The notes: generated by a model from the sequence alone, not told the origin. Counted from the first letter of the stretch, positions 41,201 to 55,003 are shown. The stretch is 64,000 bases of DNA from Anastatus disparis (GCA_017163975.1 JAFFSR010000221.1:2232001-2296000), one strand, 5' to 3'. Numbers and translations: made by a program.

Positions 41201-44200
41201 TAGTTTCTAACGAATTTTCTACATACGATTACTTTTTAATATAATATTACGTCAGTGTGGCGCTTATGCACTACGAATTTCATATTTCTAAGCGTATTTT
41301 AAATTTCCGTGATTTTGTGTGAAATCAGCTTTTGCGATGAGGATCAATATAATATTACTTGTTTCAGTTACTGGCTCGAGGCCTTTTATTATGTAGTTTG
41401 AGGGAAAATTCGAAAAATTTTTTTTGAAAATTTCATTTTAACAAAGCGATCGAGATAATTTTAGAAAATAAGCTTTAAAATTGTTATTAGGGCTTAAGTT
41501 GTTAACTTTTAAAATTCATCTTACAATCTTTTCTACTTTAGAATAACAAAAGAAATTAATATAAGAATTATTATCTCAAGTAATGAAATTCTAGTTTCAA
41601 TACAAAAGAAATGATAAATCAAGCGCATAATAACACGGCTTTAAAAGTTATTAGCTTAAATAAATAAAATTTTCCTTTAAAACTTGTACTCCCATATACA
41701 ATCCTTAAAGTTCATAAAATTTTGACTTAACATGTATTTAAATTCCAGAAACTCGTGTCTAGTTCAATTTAATACCCACAAATCTTGCCGTATACGCAGC
41801 GTAAAAAAAATCTCGGTTTACTCTTTAATTGATAATAAATAAAATTCTAATCCTTTGGCCAAAGAGGTAGGAAGGAAAAACTTTTTTTTCGTCCTCTCGT
41901 GTAAATTATCATTAACACGTGAGCCGAACTTTTATGCATTGTATATATGTTTACGCGGAAGGGAAGTTATTTTCTAAGTCAAGTTGAAAGCGAACATTAA
42001 ACTCGGAAAGCTCCATAACCTCTGGCTAAAAATGAAAAAATATCAGCCTGTACCACAAAGATAAATTAGATTTAAACAAGTGACGCGTACTAAAACGTAT
42101 ATATCCTTTTCTAAGCTTCTTTCAAAAAAAAAAAAAAGGGAAGAAAAAAAAAATGTTTCCAAGTGACCGTAGAGAAGTGAAAAAGGTATGCCAAAGTAGT
42201 AAAAAGCTTCCTGTGGTCATAAATTTTCGCACTTTACCTATCCTCTTACGTTTAACTTTTCATACCACGCAAACAATGAAAAAGGCAAATAAAATAAAGC
42301 GCGTGGTTCGTCCGAGTACGAGGATGAAAAAATATCGAAGAAAAAAAAATAAATAAAAATAGCAAACAAGTCACTAGAAAACGACTTTACTTGCGCATAC
42401 GCCGAGATAGGGTAATAGAATATGTTAAGGAAAATGCGCGGGTTGGACTGATTTTTTTCTCTCTCTCTCTCTTCAAGCGATTTAAGGCATTTCAGACGGA
42501 TATAAAATCTCGACGATGAACGAGCAACTAGGAGCTTTAAAACTGTAAGATAAACAACCCTCTAAGATGTACATTTTTTTTTTCTTCAATTTTGTAAGTA
42601 TAGGATGTCTGACAATGCGAATTTTTTAACTCGACTCGATTTATTACGAGTATAAAGTACAGAATGGTACGCAATAAATAAACGTAAAATTCAGGAATAT
42701 TTTTTACCTATGCTGGAAAATTTAATAATTATTATTTATACGATATTACCGTTAATATCGTACGTAACGCGCACGTCATATTTATATAAGACTTTATCAC
42801 TTTTTTTTTTCAAATTTCATCATTTAACACGAGATATAAAATCAAATTTCACGTAGGTTGAATTCTAGTTATATTACGAGAATTCAATGTGTCGAAAATC
42901 ATGAAAATGAAATAATATAATCGGACGAAAGAAATTGACCATTACTTCAAATCACCATAAGCATTATTATTTCACGTATAAAAGAGAAAGAAATTTTTTC
43001 TTCGGTGTAAGGTAAGCCTCTTACTTAACGGGCCAATATCTCGTGAGCATTATGCATATAAAATACGTAATTTAATGTTAATATTACAGTTGCCAAGTGA
43101 TAAGTCAGAGAAATTATCATAATAATGTTAATGATATACGAGTGCGTGGCGGTCTACGAGCTCGTTAAAAATCATACTCCTTTAACCCTCGTAACCAAGC
43201 GGAATAAAAGTCCTTTTATTTATTTTTATTAAAAAAATATCAATAATTTCAAACCCTTCGAGAAATAAAAAAGCAGAATGGTACAATTATTTGCATAAAC
43301 AAGGTTTTACGATTATCATTTGCGCCTGCTTTACCTTACGATACTTTATGATTTATGATCATTAAGCGAATTTCACTCACGGCTAAAGCAAACAATAACT
43401 TGAAAGTATCGTGTATATGTGGGTACGATTCGAGTCCGGTGAAAAAAAAAATAAAATAGGAAAAAAAAAAGGTTTTTAATTGGCTCGAGTTATTTAAACA
43501 ATGTCGCTCTAGTGTATACCAAAGAGCGCATTAATAATAATGCCAAGGCGACGAAAAATTATCAACCTGTTTCTGCTTTGCTGTACTTATGCAAAACTAG
43601 CAAAGTTGTATACCATAATGTTTTTGTTACACTAACAAAGGAGATAAAAAGGCATGTATATACATTTTAGAAAGAGATTAATACTACCCAAGAGAGTAAG
43701 GTATTGTCGTTTGAAAAGATATTATTTTTCTATTCTTTTAATGAGTGATCTCGTACACAAGGAGCTAATTATTTCTTCTCTTTCTTAAGCTAAATGCCGG
43801 CATTGTACACGTGTATAATATGACTTTGCAAGGTGGAATTAATTTTTCCTCGGTTTTACAATTGTATTATATGAAATTTAAAGGCTCGTGTGTACGTGCA
43901 CCTTGGAATTCGCTCTAAGTTTACTCTAGATGTGTGCGCGTATATCACCGCGAGTCTGTTTTCTTTTTCATCTATGGAAAATAAAAGGAAAATAAAAATC
44001 ATGGAAATCGTGAGTATCAAAAGGGAATATAGTAATTAGCGGCTTAATGACATTCTTGATGCCAAGTACAAGTATGAATTGATTATGTTGTTGGAGATAC
44101 TTTTAATTGTTTGATCTGGAATCACTTTTTTTTTCCTTTTTTTGGGTAAATAAAACACGAATCGTTTGTTTGCTTATATTTGGCTTTGAAAAGAAATTGT

Positions 44201-45660
44201 AATTAAGAAATCATGTGTGACTTGTGTTATTTTGTTTCTTTTTAATGGGAACGTAATTCGTCATTGTATTTTTAACTACTAGAATTTAATTACTTTTCTA
44301 ACTTTAAATTAAATTGGATGAAGAATAATATTTATAATAATCTATTTTTCATTGTCTAAATTTTTAAGATGGATAATTCATGCAGAATATTTTACAAACT
44401 ATACGTAATACCAAATTTTAAACAATTCAAGCACCGACAAAAATTTTCACCTTCATCGTTGAAAATATTTTTCTTCACCTTGACAAGTGCATCTCTAATT
44501 CTCCCCGCAATCGCTGGAATTGCATCAGGCACGTATATACAAACATGATTTACATATAAACGCTACCGTCTTGACCACCTCAATTTTCCCGGGCAAATTT
44601 CCAACTGTAAACCACATAAAGCCCGGCAAAAAAAAACTGACCACCAGTAAATAGTGTATAAAGAAAAGATATAAAAAAAAATAGCAGAAAAGAAAATATA
44701 AGAAATTCATGTAGTATGCGCATTAGGAAAGATGTGCGACAAGCGTGGCGGATCGAGGGCGTTCGAGGCTAGCGGCTTTACCTTTTCAGCCTTGGATGCA
44801 ATGCACAATGAGTAGCTTTTTAGTTATATGCATACACGTATTCATCAAGGCGAAATTATAATGAAAAAAAAAGTAACCTGCCCAGCGCTAAATTGGTTGG
44901 ATCGCTTACGTCCATAATGATACAATGTCGCCCACGTTGTTAAAGTTCGATTAAATAATGAGATAGACGTAAACTGCTTGTTATCCTTTTTATTTGTTTT
45001 TTTCTTATTCTTCTTTTTTGCTTGCTTTTTGCTTGTATACTCTTGTTCAACTCTTATGGAAAACTATTGTTGTGTGTTTGAATTAAAGGCGATGAATAAG
45101 TGAATTTTCGTAGCGACTAAAAGGGGATCACGTAAGTTTAGATGTAAGAAACACAGAGAGAGAGTGACATTTGTTTGTTAATAAAGAAAGTTGGCTTTTT
45201 GTTTGTTTATTTTGCAGAATGATAAGATGATTTCTATTTAGGAATTAATTAAAGCCGGTAGTTATTTAATCACGCGTCTAAATTTTTACGTTACATTTGT
45301 ATTTGTTGCAAAAAATATTTTTTTAACAGCTTGTGATTTGTTTATTGCATAAGTATTATTGAAGTTTGTTTTGTTGAAAAATAAAAATCTAATTAATTCA
45401 GATCTACCACTGGAAATAAGAAAGCGCATTATTTCAATTTCCTTGGAAACTGATATTTTTACATAATGCAACAAAAAGAAAAATTTTAAAAGAAATTTTT
45501 TCTTCCTCTATTTGGATTTTGTAATTCTCAAAAGAATAAAAATAACATCTGCGAGAGATAAAATATCATTCAACATTTTTATGAAAATACTTTTATTATA
45601 GATTGAACCGTAGAGTTTTTATCAAATTTTAATTTTTTGTAAATTAAATAATTTTAGAAA
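35270..45660. other. Non-coding, probably intronic on the minus strand
   Basis: No supported exon. It has TA repeats near 36778-36803 and 36861-36877. A GC-richer patch at about 40590-40960 holds a TATATATAG motif (near 40942) and a small palindrome (AATCGC-tcgga-GCGATT near 40625), which might be a promoter of an unannotated transcript. Another GC-richer patch lies near 44730-44800. Confidence 0.45.
36778..36803. repeat. TA dinucleotide microsatellite
   Basis: Interrupted TA array, followed by ACACGCGCGAGCG. Confidence 0.9.
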
Positions 45661-45662
45661 AC

Positions 45663-46354
45663 CCCTGGTAGAAATTTCACCAACAAAAATGCCCAATTTT
45701 TCAATTATTGCCCAATTTTATTTGTGAACGGTTGGCGAAATATTTTACTAATGAATGGCGGACTGTTTAACAGCTGGCGTCTGTGACAAGTGCGAACACG
45801 AAAGCGACAACTAACTAACGTTCGGTAGACTCTGAAATCAAACGTGTGCTACATAATATAACTACTGTATTTACTGTTTAAAAAATACAGAGCAAAAAGA
45901 ATTTTAGATAATTATAAAAACAAAGTAGTTTGTAAAGTGATTATGTGTTTGAAGAAAGTGATGAAAATAATACGTGTGAAAGATTGAAAATTTTGACTGT
46001 ATACTTAACCTCAATTGTGAACATAGTGAAAAAAGCTATAAAAAATTTAACGTAGTTAATAAAAATAAAATATGTTGCTTTTAATCAAAGACAATTCTAA
46101 AACGATAATCAATTAATTATTTTATATGTACGTGCGCGTGTGATATGTTTATTCATGTGTTATAATTGTAATAATGATTGTGATAATTAATATATAAAGC
46201 ATAACTTTAAATTTCCCATATCGGTTGGGCAATGAATGGCGTAAAACGTGACGCCATTAGCGGTGATATTGGCGAAATAATAGTACAACGAATGGGAATA
46301 TATAAAAAAATTGACCAACCCATGGAGAAAAAATCGGGAAAATTTCTACCAGGG
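45663..46354. mobile_element. Non-autonomous DNA transposon with terminal inverted repeats
   Basis: The left end reads CCCTGGTAGAAATTT and the right end is its exact inverse (AAATTTCTACCAGGG), about 690 bp apart. Subterminal motifs are also inverted (ATTGCCCAA near the left end, TTGGGCAAT near 46226). No open frame inside is long enough for a transposase, so it is a deletion derivative mobilised in trans. An internal 8-bp hairpin (AATGGCGT and ACGCCATT) lies near 46234-46257. A 2-bp AC flanks both ends and could be a target duplication, but this is too short to decide the superfamily. Confidence 0.8.
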
Positions 46355-46355
46355 A

Positions 46356-49300
46356 CTTTATAAGGGATATTTAAAAAAAACAATAATAAATTTTAGTCAT
46401 TTTTCTTAGTTTTAAATTTGTAGTTGTCACATTTCGAAGACAGAAATATTGAAATAAAAAATTTTAACTAATTATTTTCACCAAGTTTCAATATCGCGTA
46501 TAAAATAACTAAAAACCTAAAATGCTTTGATTAATAATTCACTACTTATGATTTATCGTATCATTATATGCCGAAGTATCGCAATTTTATTTCACGTATG
46601 CATAGATTTGTAAAAAAAAAATTAATTCCACGTATCATTAAAATTTATAACAAAAGGGTTACAACAGTTTATCGTTGTGTTGCAAAAAAGCCTTGAATTT
46701 TAAATAAACGCGTGTATCTAAGGCGTTATGAAATAATTGATAAACTGATTTAAACCTTGAACTCGCGACTGTTAAACTTGCATTAAAATAAAAGTTAACT
46801 ATCCATTAATATTTTATTTTTTTTTCAATAAATAATTTAATTGCCAAAAATACGTACGATTCCAAATTTTAGTATTAACGTAGCTGTAATAAAAGAGCAA
46901 GAGCAAATGAATTATTGATTAATATTAAAATTGTTAAGAAATCCATTTTCGAGTTCATGTTGAGCGTAGTATTGAAAAACGCAATAAAATTGAAAAAAAA
47001 AATCAATTATCGATACTTTCGCCCGTTTAAAATAAAACTTTTATGAAATTTAATGAATTTTTAATTGCATAGCGATCTTTATGATACACGACTGAAGCAT
47101 AAAATAAAAGTTGCACTCGAATGAATCGTAACATATTTGCCACACTAACTCTTCAACTTTTATAATAATAATTAAAAAAAATAAGAAGAAAAATTGGAAA
47201 AAATATATACATACACACCCCATTTCTCACGAGTAAATGCCAATTATCAAAACCAGTTGGGCAACAATAAGTATATCAAAACGATTATTATTAGATTTTT
47301 TACTCTAATCCAATCTAATAAATAAAAGAATAATATGAGTTATCAAGTATCAAAAGAAAAAGAGCAAAAATTTTTTTTCCATCTCGTATCATTACTTACA
47401 TCGAGTATCGGTAACAAGCTAGAACTATAAGTAAAAACCACCTAAGCTCAAGTCGTAACAAATGTGTTTTAACGAGTTTTTTTTTCTTTTTAAATGAACA
47501 CATTGCGGTCTCCGCTATAACTTTAAAACTGATTTTTAAATATTTTTAAACATCACAACTACACGTATTACCTCTCGAGAGTTCATCGAACGGTATATTA
47601 TAATTTTCTGCAAGCTCATTGTTAAAGCACACATATACGTTGGTATTACTCAAAATTTTAATATAACTCTAGACCACCCCTTTCTTCTTTTTTCATTCTC
47701 ATTGATCTGCATATAGATACTGTCTTGGAATATTAACGAACGGTATGCATGTAAATTTAAATGATAGATTTTAACAGAGCTGAACTTTACAGTTATTATT
47801 GTACAATTTCATGTTGAATACGTTAAGTAATATGTGCTTTAATTTTTTTTTTCTTGTTTTTTTTTTATTTATCATTTTGCAAGATTTTAAAATGATGTAT
47901 AAGATTTTTGTAACATTCACTTCTAATAATAATAGTTATTAAGTTCTTTGGAGAATAGTGCATGTATAATATATGCATAAAATTTATACATTATTTTATT
48001 GCGTATAATTAAAAAAAAACAATTTTTAACGTAGTTCAGAGAACGTATGGCAATAGAATTATTTTGAATGGATGGATATCGCAGGTATTTCAAAGCATTA
48101 ATTTTAATTTATATGAAGCACGAGCTTTATAAATATATTATTTAGAAATAAATATGTTATTTAGAATAATTCAATTTAATGCGCACGTTAAAAAGAAAAT
48201 AAGGTTGGATATAGTTTAAGTGTAAAAATTAAATTAGTTTAAGTAAGATAAGAAAATAAAACGTTAGAATGTATTTATTTTAATAAATGAATGGTAAAGT
48301 ATTACAGATATTTTATTTTTTATAATTCTGAATTACTAATTCTCTAAATACCAATAATTCAGTTTATTTATACGTATTATTAAGCAAGAAAAAGAAGAGA
48401 ATGAAAAAAAAGTTTCTAAATTTTTGTCGAAATAAATGTTATTGCACAACTGAATATTTTTTTAGTGCAATTTCTTTTCCTTTTTATGTTTGGAAAGAAT
48501 ACCTTGTAAAAATTATATTAAATAGGTCACTTTTACTTTTTATAATATGTTCAAATATTTGTAATTATCATTTTTGTATAATCTATAAATCTCATTTCTT
48601 TCGCGTTCTTGTTGAGGAAAAAAGTTAAATTATAAAATTTAACAAACATACCGTAAAAAAATGTTTATATAAAATCAGAAAATAATACCTTAAAATCTTG
48701 CAATCAAGTCACTGTTTACTTCTCTTACGTTTCGAGTCTAAATAAAAAAAAAAAAAGAGCGAAAAAAAATAAACATCACATCTGATGATACAATTCTGAA
48801 GATCTTTAAATTTCTTACACAGCGCGAATTAGCATATTAAGAAACCTTTAAAAGGATAGCACACGTATATATAATCCATAAAGCGCAACGAAATCAATGT
48901 AATCTTAGCTTCTAATCGCTTCTGTATACATGCCTGGCTTTATATACTTGATCGACGTCGTTCACGTGCCGCGTCCGCCAACCTCTTTATATATATAGAT
49001 ATATACGTGTATATAATGCATTACGAAAAAAAAAAAGAAAAATAAGATTGCGAAAAAAATAAGTAAAAGAAGAAGAAGGCCTCGAGGGGCGCCATATGCT
49101 AAAAATACGGAAGCGAATTCTGAATAATGTCAGAAAAGGGTTGAATTGATTCTTTCTCTATCGTTACATTACACATGCCAAATAGGAAAGGTATATAAAT
49201 TATCGAAAGATTTAAAATAGGTGTTTATTTAACGGCACTTCCAAGCTCCTTGCGATGCAGAAAAGATTTTAAAAATATATAGTTATGAGAGCCAAGCTGG

Positions 49301-51945
49301 TGTAATCGTTTTGAAAGTTGTTATATACAGCTGGAGTTCAAATCATTAGCTGAAGTTTTTTTTATTTTATGGTAGCAGGATTTGTTTTTTCTTTTTTTTT
49401 TATTTTTCTTTAAATTAATAGTTTTATATGCGTCTTAGCGTTAAAAACTGGTAAATTTCGTAATTTTAAATTTATTTATACTTTTACAAATGAAATTTTA
49501 TTAAACTTCTTTTTTGAAATTCACAGGCTGGAGAAAATTTGATATTTTTTCTATAATTTGTATATAACTTGTTTTACATAGGAAATTTATTATACAATAA
49601 GTCATGTAATTTTTACAGTTAAACCGATTATGGCTAATAAATCTTCTTTTTATTAACGCGTTGTAATACACTCAATGATTGAAGATAAGAAAATTTAATC
49701 AAAAATATCTAGTTTTTCATCAGAAATTATTTTTTTACATAATTCAGTATGATTTTTATCTTTTGATCTTAAAGTTTTCACGCATGCAATATTAGATCTT
49801 TCAACATAAAAAATAAAAATAACTTTTCATTTTTCTCAAATTCATTTTTTTTCATTTTGTAAACCACGTCTGCTCCGCACGTATCCAAATGCAGTATGTC
49901 TATATTTTAAAAAAAAGTGCAGTAACCCGGTTGCAACGATGAAATTTTACAACCCCCTAAGGCTACCCTTGAGGCTATTATATGCGCTTGTCTAACCTGA
50001 ACTGGATATTTCTTTTTGCCGTTCGCTAAGTCAAGAAACAAGTAATGCGCGTGGTATTGCGCAAAAAAAAAAAAATCAGTTAAAACTCACCAAGGGAGTC
50101 CACGAGAACAAGTGACCCATATTATTTTTTCTTTTTTTTTTCTTGTCAATCTCGATGAATTCCTTTAAATATTTAGCGTGTAATTTACTTCGAGTGATAT
50201 ATACACCATTCAATTTGAATAAATTAATATACGAGTACTATTAAAGCGATTCTAATGAATTTCGCGATTATTAGTCGCTTTTAATTTCTTAATTGGTAAA
50301 AAATTTCGCGCGAACGTTGACTCCTCTGTATAGTTAATGAACTTTCGCGAGAAGGAGCAATTTTCCAGAGCGTTTTTCTAATTGTTACCTTTTGCGCACG
50401 TTTGAGATTATCATTGTCGTCTCGCTGTCTTTACAAACCTTCCTTTTTAACATTTTTTTTTGTATTTCGTTTCACGCCGAATGTTGGTTTTTTTTTTCGT
50501 TTAATTGAAAGTTTTTTTTTTTTTTGTTTTAATTGAATGAAGAGACTTTACGCTCTCGCGTATATGAATGCGAGCGTTGGAAGGAAAAAAAAAAAAACGG
50601 TGCATTATGACACGTGGTATTATAAAGTGGTTCTTCTATGGGAAATTCGCTCATTTTAAAATGAATTGAATTTAATTTTAGAGCTGGGAAAATTGGCGCT
50701 TATGTGCCACACTCTCTTGCTTGATTTAATAAATTGGATTTCGAAATTTGATTGTACTGAAGCTAAGAGAGATGCTATGTATAGTTTTATAGTTAGCGCA
50801 GAGGAATAATACAAGATTTTCACGATTGTACATATAGGTCAGATTTTACTTGAAAATAATATAAGATCTTTCGAATTTAAGAAATTTTAAACAATGAGTG
50901 AAAATTTTTTAAATACTCAGGTTTTTCGTCGAATAGTTGAGTTTTGAATTAAAATAATTAGCATTTTTAGAATTAAATGACGTACGATAATCATTGAAAT
51001 TCACGCAATTTCATTCTTAATCTTTTTAACGATACGGCTCAAATTTCGGCAGTAATTTACATAATTAATAGAAGGTTAATTACTAATATATGCGAAAGAT
51101 AAAAAAAAAGGATTGTATCACGTAATAAAGTATGTAATCCTTTATTTCGCGTAGAATTTCTACAAATACAAAGTGTGCATAGCACACGATTATATTTGTA
51201 ATTTTTTTTATTAATTCAATAAAGTAATCGATACTGTATATATTAAATTTCAAAATATTAAATAAATACCATTGTAAAAATTCATTTTATTAAAATTTTT
51301 TTCTAAATTAATTCAATCTAGAAAGAGAAAATGATAATTTTTTTAAAATTTGCAGAGCATAATTTATAATCAATCAAATGTAACAAATATGCAACAATTA
51401 GTAATTTGCATCGATGCTTACATAAGAATAGTAACGTAATAATCATAGCCGTATGTAATTTATGCTTTCACCAAAGCAACCGTGCCATTTTACCATTAGA
51501 AAATTTAACGTTGAAAATTTTTCAAAATACATTTTCATTTAACGTTAAGAGAGAAAAAAAACAGAAAAGAATCGGTAAAACTGTAAATATAAAGTACACA
51601 ACAGAATCCTTCACAACGAAGTTAAAAAAATTTATCCGATTACTAAATACATAATTATACTTTTAGTTTTGCTATAAAATAAAGTAACTAAAGTACGTCT
51701 CAATCATTGCGCAAAAGCGCCAACCTGCCGCGTTTGAAAAAAAAAGATGGAGAAAAAAAAAAGTAGGAAACCATCCCTATAATTACGTATTCGCAAAAGT
51801 CACGACCCTACGAACTCGTGCACATTACATGATTGTTTCTTTGAGATCGTTCTTTTTATAATCGATTCTCCTATTCACGAAATAAATGAAAATAAATAGA
51901 AAATAATAGAAAAAAAGAGTTGCATCTTTTTTTTTTTTGTTCAAC
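46356..51945. other. Non-coding, probably first intron on the minus strand
   Basis: No supported exon or RNA gene. AT-rich with homopolymer runs; a TA-rich patch near 48985-49015. Confidence 0.5.
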
Positions 51946-51949
51946 TTAC

Positions 51950-52001
51950 CTGTCCTCGAGACGACAGCCAGTACGAGCAATAAACTGCTCAGCAGTAACA
52001 T
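51950..52001 (-). CDS. First coding exon of a secreted or membrane protein (signal peptide), gene otherwise outside view
   Basis: The minus strand reads ATG in a good insect start context (ACAACG before it, A at -3), then codons for MLLLSSLLLVLAVVSRT plus one base of a Gly codon. A consensus donor follows (ACAG then GTAAGTTGA). The peptide is a typical short signal sequence: a hydrophobic leucine/valine core and a small or polar region suited to cleavage near V-S-R. The exon is 52 nt, phase 1. No acceptor exon that could follow it was recognised in the next 50 kb, whereas two recursive-type splice sites occur on the same strand. This makes it the start of a gene with an extremely long first intron. 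The mature protein cannot be identified from this exon. Confidence 0.62.
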
Positions 52002-52369
52002 CGTTGTGTTTATGTTGTTTCGTTTTTCGTTTGATATATAAAAAAAAAATAAAGAGTCAGACCTCTTCTTCTCAATCCTTCAATGAATTGATCGAAGATT
52101 ACAAAACCTCGTCCGTGATTACAAACTTATAATGGCTTCTTTTTTTTTTTTTTATTTTTCTCTCTCGCGCTTTTCCTTCCCGCACTTTTTTTGCATATAG
52201 AATCAAATTATAGATTAAGAAACTCGCACGAAACTTTTGCTATTTCAATCGTCATAAAGCACTTAAAAAAAATCACTTTTATACTCTAAATTTTTTGAAA
52301 ATCAAAAAACCAAATTAACGGAAAAGATGAAAAAATATTGAATTTAATAAAAAAAAAAACCGAGATTAA

Positions 52370-52830
52370 AGCGCGCGCGCGATAAAATTTATCGAAGCGC
52401 CACTATAAAGCTAAACAGCTGATTTATAAAATACGATGTTAAAATATCGCGCTCTCTTAAAAGAGAAGCGCTTTTTACGAATTTTTTTTTTTATTAAAAA
52501 ATCTTTAACGATGTTTTATATATATATATATATAATAGTTTGTATCTATATATTTTGCGTGGCTTATAGTCACAAAGCGCGCGCGCCTTATACCTCTCGA
52601 CTTCTCGAGGAGAGAAAGGTGACTGAGGTTTTCTTTCCTATCCAACTTTTGAATTGGGAGTTGTTAAGTTTTAAAAGGAGAGCTCTCCCCGTATATACAC
52701 TGCAATATATAAAACGAGGCAAAGGCGAACGAGTAAGAGCGAATAAGCTAGCTAAGGCGCTATAGAGACGCGTGCTGCTGCCGCTGCTGCTGTTTGCTCG
52801 GCTTATACCTACCACCTTCGCTTTACCTCT
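52370..52830 (-). promoter_or_regulatory. Putative promoter and 5' leader of the signal-peptide gene
   Basis: Upstream of the signal-peptide exon the DNA becomes GC-richer, with GCGCGCGCG near 52373 and AAAGCGCGCGCGCC near 52575. A CTG/CCG trinucleotide run is at 52771-52792, which reads as CAG/CGG on the minus strand. A minus-strand TATAAG is at 52802-52807. This would fit a promoter with a long leader, but no initiator motif stands out. Confidence 0.3.
52515..52534. repeat. TA dinucleotide microsatellite
   Basis: About ten TA units within the presumed leader region of the minus-strand gene. Confidence 0.9.
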
Positions 52831-53780
52831 TTTTTACTCTCCTATAACTTTACCTTCGCCGCGTTAACGATAAAATTTAAAAAATTAAAGAGAAAAAAAA
52901 ACTTCGATCTATCTCTCTCTCTTTGTCTCTTGCTTGTTTTTTTTATGAAAAAATTTAATATACACGTATATACACCTTTCAATTGGCTCCTTGTATGTGT
53001 TGCTTTTATACAACGACTTTGAAACTTTATTACATATATGTTTGAGGAGAGAGAGAGAGAGTGAAAAAGTGAGAGAGTTAAGATATACTTGATGATTTTT
53101 CCCCACTACTTTGCGCTCTATAATATGTATATGTAAAAGACAAAGAAGGGAGTGTTAACATTTTTTTGTATATTTTTTTTTTTTTTTTTTGTACAAGAGA
53201 AAGAGAAAGAGTTTTTGTTCACTGCCATATGGTGACCATTAGTAAGAAGGTAAAGGATTGTAAGCTGCTTGATAGTGGAAAAGTTACTTTTGAATAAATA
53301 GGGATCAAGTAGGAAGGAAGGAATTTTACAAAGAATTTGGAATTTTTCAAGATTTTCATGTTGGATAATTGTGGATTTTTTACATAAAATTTGAATTCAA
53401 TAAATGGGAATTTGAGTTAATTAACTTTTCATTTTTAACAAATAATTCTATTTTTTTAAATGAAAAAATGATAATTTATTTCCGCTAAACAAACTATACT
53501 AAGTCTAAATAAATTAAAGTTAAATGGAAATTTTTTAGTAATTATTGCAATGTTTTATGTAATTAAAGGTGTTGTTTTTTAGTATAATTACATTACATTT
53601 AAAATTCAAGTTACATGACACTTTTCAAAGTAGTTTTTTTTAAATAAAAAAATTCGCAAATTCGACTATAGTTTTTTCTTTAACGATTTCGATACTTATA
53701 AGAATAGTTTTTTGGTTTATTTAATGTATCTATCTTTAATGAGTATAGAAGAGTTTTTCCTTCTGATATTATATTTAATA
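52831..53780. other. Non-coding
   Basis: Upstream flank of the signal-peptide gene. CT/GA tracts (52910-52925, 53045-53062) and T runs (53160-53190); no gene seen. Confidence 0.5.
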
Positions 53781-53783
53781 AAT

Positions 53784-53946
53784 AGAGCCGGTTAGTGGCT
53801 CAGTCGGTAGAGCGTTGGAATCATAATCTCAAAGTTTTGAGTTCGAATCCCGCTCTAGGCAGCCGATTCATAGAAGCACCACTGTACGTTACATGTGCTG
53901 CATTCACAAACATACTTACGAGCTCCGTCGCTGATTAGCATCGAAA
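53784..53946 (+). mobile_element. tRNA-derived SINE, copy 4
   Basis: Head GAGCCGGTTAGTGGCTCAGT with B box GAGTTCGAATCCCGC, then the body (AAGCACCACTGTACGTTA, CTCCGTCGCTGATTAGCATC). The usual AGCGACGTTAAAT tail is replaced by an A/T-rich end. The first bases and the GCTGATTAGC variant are shared with copy 6, suggesting a subfamily distinct from copies 1-3. Confidence 0.9.
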
Positions 53947-53949
53947 AGA

Positions 53950-54810
53950 ATATAAATATATTCAATTTTTTAATAAATATAAGTAATCTATTATTAAACG
54001 ATTCTCAATACTTTATTTTAATTAGTAAAATAATTACAAATACGAGTAAATTAAAGTAATAAGCACAGTCATTCTCCTTTCGAATTGATCTTATTACAAT
54101 AAACAAAAAGTAATTTTAGTACAATAAATTGACTGTACGCGTCGACTCGATATCTGCTATAAAAATTACCAAACTATAGTACAAATATAACATTTTCTGT
54201 ATTAAAGATAACTTCGGTTTCAATACACCTTTTAGAGAATCCATTGTCGTCTTTAAAAAGGATATTTTTTTGGAAGCGTCTTCGCGGTTTCGCTTAGACG
54301 TACATAATTTATAAAAAAAAAGAAACTCACTGACAAAAGATATATTAACATAGAATTAAGGTTTCATTAGATGTTTACGTGCGAAGAATTTGTTTATTGT
54401 AAAAAATTATGAGAGTAGATAATAAATTTATTATTACAAATTATTGATATATTTTATTTTTTCCTTTGAACAATTATTCGGAGTAATTTTGATTTTAATG
54501 AATATTTAACTTAAGAAAAACTAAATTCGAATAAATTATGAAAAATTTTCATAAATTAAAAGGAAAAAGATTTTACTTCAGAGATTTTTCTTAAACATTG
54601 AAAAGTTTAAGTAAACATAACTATAGGTGTTGGAAACTATTGAATAATTATAGTAACTTTATTTTTCTGTATGAGAATAACTTTCATAACAATAATGTAG
54701 TTAATTATTCATCAATAAGGTTGATTGATCATCTAGCAGTTTTAATTTATTCATAAGTTTTTCCGTAAAGAGATATTAATAAGTAAACGGTAGATTTGAA
54801 CAAGTGATAA
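53950..54810. other. Non-coding
   Basis: AT-rich DNA between a SINE and a foldback element; no gene seen. Confidence 0.5.
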
Positions 54811-54814
54811 AATA

Positions 54815-55003
54815 GTACATTTTGTAACGGGTATGAAAAGGCTTTATTTACGAAACGAGAAGTTTACGGCCCGAGCCGAAGGCGAGGGTCGTAACGAGTT
54901 TCGTAAAAAAGCCTTTTCATACCAGTTGCAAACCGTACTTTTTGCCATGAGAGCCAAGAAAGAGCAACGAAGTTGCGATTTTGGGGTTAGAATGGCAAAA
55001 AAG
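54815..55003. mobile_element. Double foldback element (two abutting long hairpins)
   Basis: The first hairpin spans 54815-54938. The outer arms (GTACATTTTGTAACGGGTAT and onward, against the inverse ending ACCGTAC) pair through GTATGAAAAGGCTTT and TTTACGAAAC, and the inner part pairs around GCC-GAA-GGC. The second spans 54938-55003: outer arms CTTTTTGCCAT and ATGGCAAAAAAG, inner stem GCAAC-GAA-GTTGC. Both close on a GAA triloop. No protein is supported; an 84-codon open frame across it only follows the palindrome. It is probably a foldback or MITE-type repeat, family unknown. Confidence 0.7.

Noticed and set aside
52436..52765. 109-codon plus-strand open frame
   Set aside because: Spans a TA microsatellite and the presumed leader of the minus-strand gene; no recognisable content.
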